Shown one piece after another: positions 61,598 to 64,000 of a stretch of 64,000 nt of DNA. Location of the stretch: positions 124,001 through 188,000 of the forward strand of contig JADJUJ010000002.1 of NCBI GenBank assembly GCA_016710765.1, in the 5' to 3' direction. This DNA comes from Lewinellaceae bacterium (GTDB taxonomy: Bacteria; Bacteroidota; Bacteroidia; Chitinophagales; Saprospiraceae). Every line of letters starts with the position of its first letter. Position 1 is the first letter of the stretch. The position numbers were made by a program, and so were the translations under genes. Below the pieces are notes generated by a model. That model was not told the DNA's origin. It did not search any database and saw nothing but the letters and a program-made list of their open reading frames with translations.

Positions 61598-64000
61598 CTA
61601 TTCCTGTATCATCAATCGTTTAAATCGCTGCTCCTCACCCTGCCGGAATTCTACGAGGTACAGCCCTGCAGGAAGCCCGCTGATATCCAACGGGAGGTCA
61701 TTTTCCCCTTTGACACTTTGCCAGAACGCCTCTTTGGTTAATTTGCCCTGGAGATCAAAAATCCGTAAACTGCAAGGAATTACTTCGACAGCCTCGAACC
61801 GTAAATTTACAAATCCGCTTGTCGGATTAGGATACATTAGAAAATCGAGTTTGTCCGGTTCGGTATCCTGATCGCGGTTTGCAGTTTGCCCATTGATGGA
61901 ATTGGGCTCAACCGTTACCGTAGAAACGCATGTAGCGGTGTTATTGCTGTAATCCTTGACTGTTATAGGCAGGTAATTGACCCCGATGTTGGCAGATGTA
62001 TAGGTTTTGACAATTGGGGAATAAGTCCATACATCGCAGTTGTCGAAACTGGGCAGGGCGAGTTGTGAACCGTATACCGTGACATAACCACGGGCCGAGG
62101 AAACTGATACATCAAGGCAGACAGCCGTTGGCGGCAACAGGTCTTTGACAGTTACAGCAGCGGAACAAGTGGCGGTATTGCCCGACTGGTCAGTGGCCTT
62201 GAGCAGGATGTTTACCGGAGCACCGATATCGCTGCAATTGAAAGCAGTATAATCAACAATGAGCGAGGCAATGGTGCAATTGTCGGAACTTCCGCCATTC
62301 ACCTGGGAAGGTAACAGGGTGGCATTGCCCAGGCTGTCCAAGAATATGGTTGTATTTTGACAAAGTATGGTAGGCGGAGTCACGTCTTTCACCGTCACTT
62401 TGGCCGTACAGGTATTCATATTGCCACTGCTGTCGGTTGCTTTGAGTATGACAGTATTCATGCCAAGGTTGGAGCAGTTAAACACGGTAGGGAAAACGGT
62501 CAACCCAAAAGTACAATTGTCAGAACTGCCATTATTAATCAGCGCTGGCTGGATCGTGACGCTACCGTTCGGACCAATATTTGCAATCGCATTTTTGCAT
62601 AGTGCTATCGGTGCGATCAGATCCAGTACCATAACTGTAGCGGTGCACTGCGCTGAATTTCCGCTTTGGTCGGTTCCGATGAGTTTCACTGTATTCGTGC
62701 CCAAATTGGCGCAGGTAAACAGCGTTTGACTCAGACTGATATTAACAATAGTGCAGTTGTCAAAACTGCCGTTATTGACATCCGATACCAGCAGCGTGGC
62801 TTGGCCTGCGGCATTGAGGCCGATGGTGGCATTTTTACACAACATAGTAGGCGCTATATTGTCCACAACGGCAACCGTAGTCTGGCACGTGGCAGTATTT
62901 CCGCTTTGGTCGGTTCCGGTCAGGGTAACGGTATTTTGACCCAGATTAGCACAATTGAATACCGATGGTGCAACGCTCAGACTTACCAAGGTGCAATTAT
63001 CGGTACTTCCATTGTCGACCTGGCTTGCTGTGATGCTGGCAGATCCTGCAGCGCTGAGCGCAACTGTCAGTGGCTGACAAAGCATGGTGGGTGGAATTTG
63101 ATCAGCCACGGTGACAACGGCCGAACAGGATGCCGTATTTCCAGTGCCATCGTTAGCGGTCAGTACTACCGTATTTGCGCCCAGGTTGGCACAAGTGAAA
63201 GCCGAGGGTGTTACGCCGGTGATGTTAACCGTACCACAGTTGTCGGCGCTGCTTTGCAAAACATTGGCTGGCGTGATACCGACTGCACCATTGGCATCGA
63301 GTGTAGCAGTATATGGCTGACAAATAAGTACCGGAGGCGTAATGTCGAGCAGGGTGACCGTAAAGCTGCAAGATGCTGTATTACCGTTACCATCGTTTGC
63401 AGTGAGCGTTACGTTTTCTGAATCGTTGTGGCCACTGAGGATCGTAGTTGCTGCCGGAGTTTGGGTGACTGCCGGACTGGCACTGCAATTGTCGCTCACA
63501 GATGCCGCGGAATAAGTTCCCATTTCCGAGCTGCAATTGGCATCGGCTGCCAGGGTGACATTTGCCGGGCAAACAATGGTTGGCGGGGTCACGTCGAGCA
63601 GGGTGACGGAGAACGAGCAAGATGCGGTGTTACCGTTACCATCGTTCGCCAGTAAGCGTTACGGTTTTTCGGCGTCGTTGTGGCCACTGAGGACCGTAGT
63701 TGCCGCCGGACTTTGGGTGACTGCCGGTTGGCCGCGCAATTGTCGCTCAGCAGATGCCGCCAGGAATAAGCTCCTACTTTCCCGCTGCAATTGGCATCGG
63801 CTGCCAGGGTGACATTTGCCGGGCAAACAATGGTTGGCGGGGTCACGTCGAGCAGGGTGACCGTAAAGCTGCAAGATGCTGTATTACCGTTACCATCGTT
63901 TGCAGTGAGCGTTACGTTTTCTGAGTCGTTGTGGCCACTGAGGATCGGTGCTGGCCACCGGACTTTGGGAGACTGCCGGATTGGCACCGCAATTGTCGCT
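61598..64000 (-). CDS. HYR-repeat T9SS cargo protein (5' end outside window; frameshifts near the edge)
   Basis: At least 664 clean codons (61598-63592) plus more frame-broken sequence to the window edge. It consists of HYR-type repeats of about 80 residues, each with PPT(I/M)LC start, SxDNC, xFxCxxLG and (D/N)xGN(T/S)A(T/S)C end; about eight are visible. The C-terminus is a type A T9SS sorting domain (LDFLMYPNPTSGFVNLRF, then LRIFDLQGKLT, LPAGLYLVEF, KRLMIQE). Between 63590 and 63990 family-like sequence jumps frame at least three times (for example near 63650, 63735 and 63760). Likely a surface adhesin; these repeats are often collapsed or mis-assembled. Confidence 0.85.

Noticed and set aside
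1..64000. CRISPR arrays, tRNA or rRNA genes, prophage genes or a transposase
   Set aside because: I looked through the intergenic stretches for regularly spaced repeats, cloverleaf sequences and mobile-element genes and saw none; a dedicated tRNA scan could still find something I missed.

Overview
The window looks like a chromosomal segment of a Bacteroidota bacterium, probably from the Saprospiria (Saprospiraceae-like); this is inferred from content, not from a search. The signs are type IX secretion (T9SS) C-terminal domains on large PKD- and HYR-repeat proteins, MbnP-like lipoproteins, an OmpA protein with thrombospondin type-3 repeats, a TonB receptor with a carboxypeptidase-like N-terminal domain, DUF1573, DUF2807 and DUF6794 proteins, almost no Shine-Dalgarno sequences, and many upstream boxes matching the Bacteroidota -7 promoter motif TAnnTTTG. 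No rRNA, tRNA, CRISPR array, prophage or transposase gene was seen.

Layout. 1-4.5 kb: end of a TerC gene, a DnaQ-type exonuclease, then a three-gene lipoprotein set (two MbnP-like proteins and a di-haem MbnH/MauG-type peroxidase). 4.8-10.4 kb: secreted trypsin-like protease, PepT, an amphipathic-helix protein, a pair of palindromic repeats, a dienelactone hydrolase and a receiver-like protein. 10.5-17.4 kb: transaldolase (minus strand), a large SF1 helicase and the OmpA/TSP3 protein. 17.9-22.9 kb: penicillin-acylase-type hydrolase and small membrane proteins (minus strand), an asparaginase-domain protein and a DUF6794 protein. 23-29.6 kb: topA, carbonic anhydrase, trxB, a class V aminotransferase and class II aldolase. 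29.7-35.8 kb: a G/C homopolymer block inside an inverted repeat, DedA, endonuclease I, pyrF-ribD, DUF2807, DUF1573 and a beta-barrel protein. 36-41.3 kb: a giant metalloprotease/PKD protein interrupted by one in-frame stop. 41.5-48 kb: DUF1573, gap, pgk, patatin and a subtilase. 48.2-56.8 kb: gyrA, a TPR protein, a 101-bp MITE-like insertion, a LysE exporter, a glycosyltransferase and a TonB receptor. 57-61 kb: small lipoprotein, TPR membrane protein and the split transhydrogenase pntAA-pntAB-pntB. 61.6-64 kb: HYR-repeat T9SS cargo running out of the window.

Functional themes: central carbon and redox metabolism (fba, tal, gap, pgk, trxB, pnt); secreted proteolysis and adhesion through T9SS; and a probable copper or haem-oxidase lipoprotein module.

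Data quality matters here. At least six genes (exonuclease, helicase, acylase, topA, patatin, HYR protein) are broken by single-base indels, nearly all in short homopolymers, while both flanking frames remain family-like. This points to sequencing or consensus error more than to gene decay. The poly-G/poly-C block at 29.83-29.95 kb is also suspect. The best non-coding discoveries are short mobile-looking elements: a 101-bp element with perfect 18-bp terminal inverted repeats and a 9-bp target duplication, a 164-bp element with 27-bp inverted ends plus a lone end elsewhere, and two copies of a 140-165 bp palindromic element.
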